Of a stretch of DNA of 5,138 bases, positions 5,001-5,138 are shown piece after piece. Every line of letters begins with the position of its first letter. Position 1 is the first letter of the stretch. The position numbers were made by a program, and so were the translations under genes. The notes beneath the pieces were generated by a model that saw nothing but the letters and a program-made list of their open reading frames with translations, was not told the origin of the DNA and searched no databases. Source of the DNA: Prevotellaceae bacterium (GTDB taxonomy: Bacteria > Bacteroidota > Bacteroidia > Bacteroidales > UBA932); NCBI GenBank assembly GCA_031289385.1, contig JAITPP010000087.1:1-5138 (forward strand), read 5' to 3'.

Positions 5001-5138
5001 TAATAATTTTAACTGAGCCTAAATTTGGATTTCCCACTATTTTTATTCGGTTTTTGCCGATAGTTTTTTCGTAAGGCGTGGTTGGTGAGCCTCCATATTG
5101 TTTTATTTGCTGATTGCGTTCGAGTTTCAGATTTGTAA
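2086..5138 (-). CDS. sprA: Cell-surface protein SprA (Sov), type IX secretion translocon, C-terminal 1016 residues
   Basis: The frame is open from the window end to TAA at 2088-2086, giving 1016 visible residues; the rest of this normally 2300-2500-residue protein is outside. The GTG at 5037 is internal, since codons upstream of it (KNRIKI, then VGNPNLGSVKIIMIGVRNP) continue the family sequence. SprA forms the very large 36-strand beta-barrel in the outer membrane through which T9SS substrates with C-terminal signals leave the periplasm. Visible marks are the domain around DDGLDKSAVVWINEFRLSDY and GGWAATARA (about residues 60-90), long alternating beta-strand sequence, a soluble-looking segment near HTVTHKLKTNNITVKAYDSDGKE, and the end of the barrel (VVGVGYTFEDLPQIF, then GDFSLREDLNIIRKLDES and a final TNTSFGFSLRMTFAQ). 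No frameshift is seen. The 3' end touches the short heptamer element and no U-tract terminator follows. Identification is strong; whether the cell glides or only secretes cannot be read. Confidence 0.95.
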   Translation of the reverse strand, partial: TNLKLERNQQIKQYGGSPTTPYEKTIGKNRIKIVGNPNLGSVKIIMIGVRNPKKTTGRTDDGLDKSAVVWINEFRLSDYENEGGWAATARATAQLADLGSLTLSGTMITNGFGSIEQRYIDRAHEDVYEYSLMTNLELGKFFPEKWGVKIPFFFGYSAHHEIPLYNPFNQDVKLKTALDALSGRARDSLEMMAKTFVQQKSFNLSNVRITPANSDGQKVFDISNLSLSYAYTQQLRRNARTAGNLQETYSALLAYAYNIQPKYWQPFKKLKPKSLAFFRELGINPYPNQFSFTSEINRYYNELTTRNISTPEIEIPSTYSKDFTWERRYAVVYDITRSLRVDFNATNLARIDEPEGIVNKSRDPQGYQHWRDSVWSNFWNFGRNINYNHNLQFTWQVPLSRISMLSWLNTQVSYRAGYEWVANLRNMDDYDPGNTISNTQTFDINAGATLTSLYNKVKFLKRINDEFDGRARPKTETTTVTYESKKIRFLSGRKHTVTHKLKTNNITVKAYDSDGKEIRGNVQIIDKNSISVSFDKEYRDATVVVTGKVPKPQNPVSYSAKFLARLLMSVKTVNFTYAQQGATTLPGFKGESKILGMSNFNGNLSPGWKFIMGGQSMDFIEEARQNRWLTTDTSFFNPYLMSQTKNFSYRARVEPIKDLNIDVTGRRQKMSSNVMYNVVDPNGLETETGNFIISVVSISSAFENPTAENKYKSKSYEKFLSARKDIAWKLANNRQRQSQTGYNPGTNAYPDGYGEFSQDVLINSFLSAYTNISNSKFIDFSVIPLPNWNIQYNGLSRLNSLKKYLRSATLTHSYTSTYSVNSYSSNQLYSQSPDGLSYVRNVLGDFIAHREMTNVSIRETMSPLFRVDLSFKNMLLANFEITKTRTVALSLSNNQISETRNQQYVVGVGYTFEDLPQIFNFGSFTRRNQKTTLRLKGDFSLREDLNIIRKLDESDIYSQIGDGRKVISFTATADYAIGDKINLRLFFERQLNEPYVSSISTTNTSFGFSLRMTFAQ

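Noticed and set aside
5035..5037. GTG as start of sprA
   Set aside because: The frame continues to the window edge with family-like sequence, and SprA is more than twice as long.

Overview
The window looks like chromosomal DNA from an AT-rich, probably anaerobic member of the Bacteroidota. The strongest marker is the C-terminal part of SprA, the giant outer-membrane channel of the type IX secretion system, which is confined to that phylum. A Bacteroidota-type promoter match (TTG, 18 nt, TATTTTTG), weak Shine-Dalgarno sites and an EFR1-type flavodoxin/ferredoxin fusion fit this. Genus cannot be given.

Layout: positions 1-588 (+) hold the 3' part of an EFR1-family ferredoxin whose start lies outside the window. 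A long satellite of 67 heptamers in one unbroken 7-nt register follows at 593-1061: first 35 GT-rich units, then 32 G-free CA-rich units. Next comes a terminator read on the minus strand (1064-1099) and a hicA-hicB toxin-antitoxin operon on the minus strand (hicB 1122-1457, hicA 1466-1693), with a promoter and a perfect 9-bp-arm palindrome upstream (1726-1769). The 392-nt gap 1694-2085 has no convincing gene. It contains that promoter, a three-unit remnant of the satellite (1795-1815), a perfect hairpin, a second hairpin, a CTGCGT-type short repeat and a short complete copy of the same two-armed satellite (2012-2083). From 2086 to the window end (minus strand) lies the last 1016 residues of SprA.

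The EFR1 gene and sprA look like ordinary resident genes facing each other. hicAB sits between them, bracketed by two same-orientation copies of the satellite element, so that interval looks like an accessory insert or recombination hotspot.

The most unusual content is the two-armed heptamer element. Read on opposite strands, both arms consist of one heptamer family, TTRRTNN, so the element is a very long imperfect inverted repeat. It occurs at two quite different lengths with the same lead-in and the same junction, directly against the stop codons of the genes beside it. I do not know a named element of this form. The other points are a HicA with Arg where the family's catalytic His usually stands, and an apparently lost ATG at its expected start.
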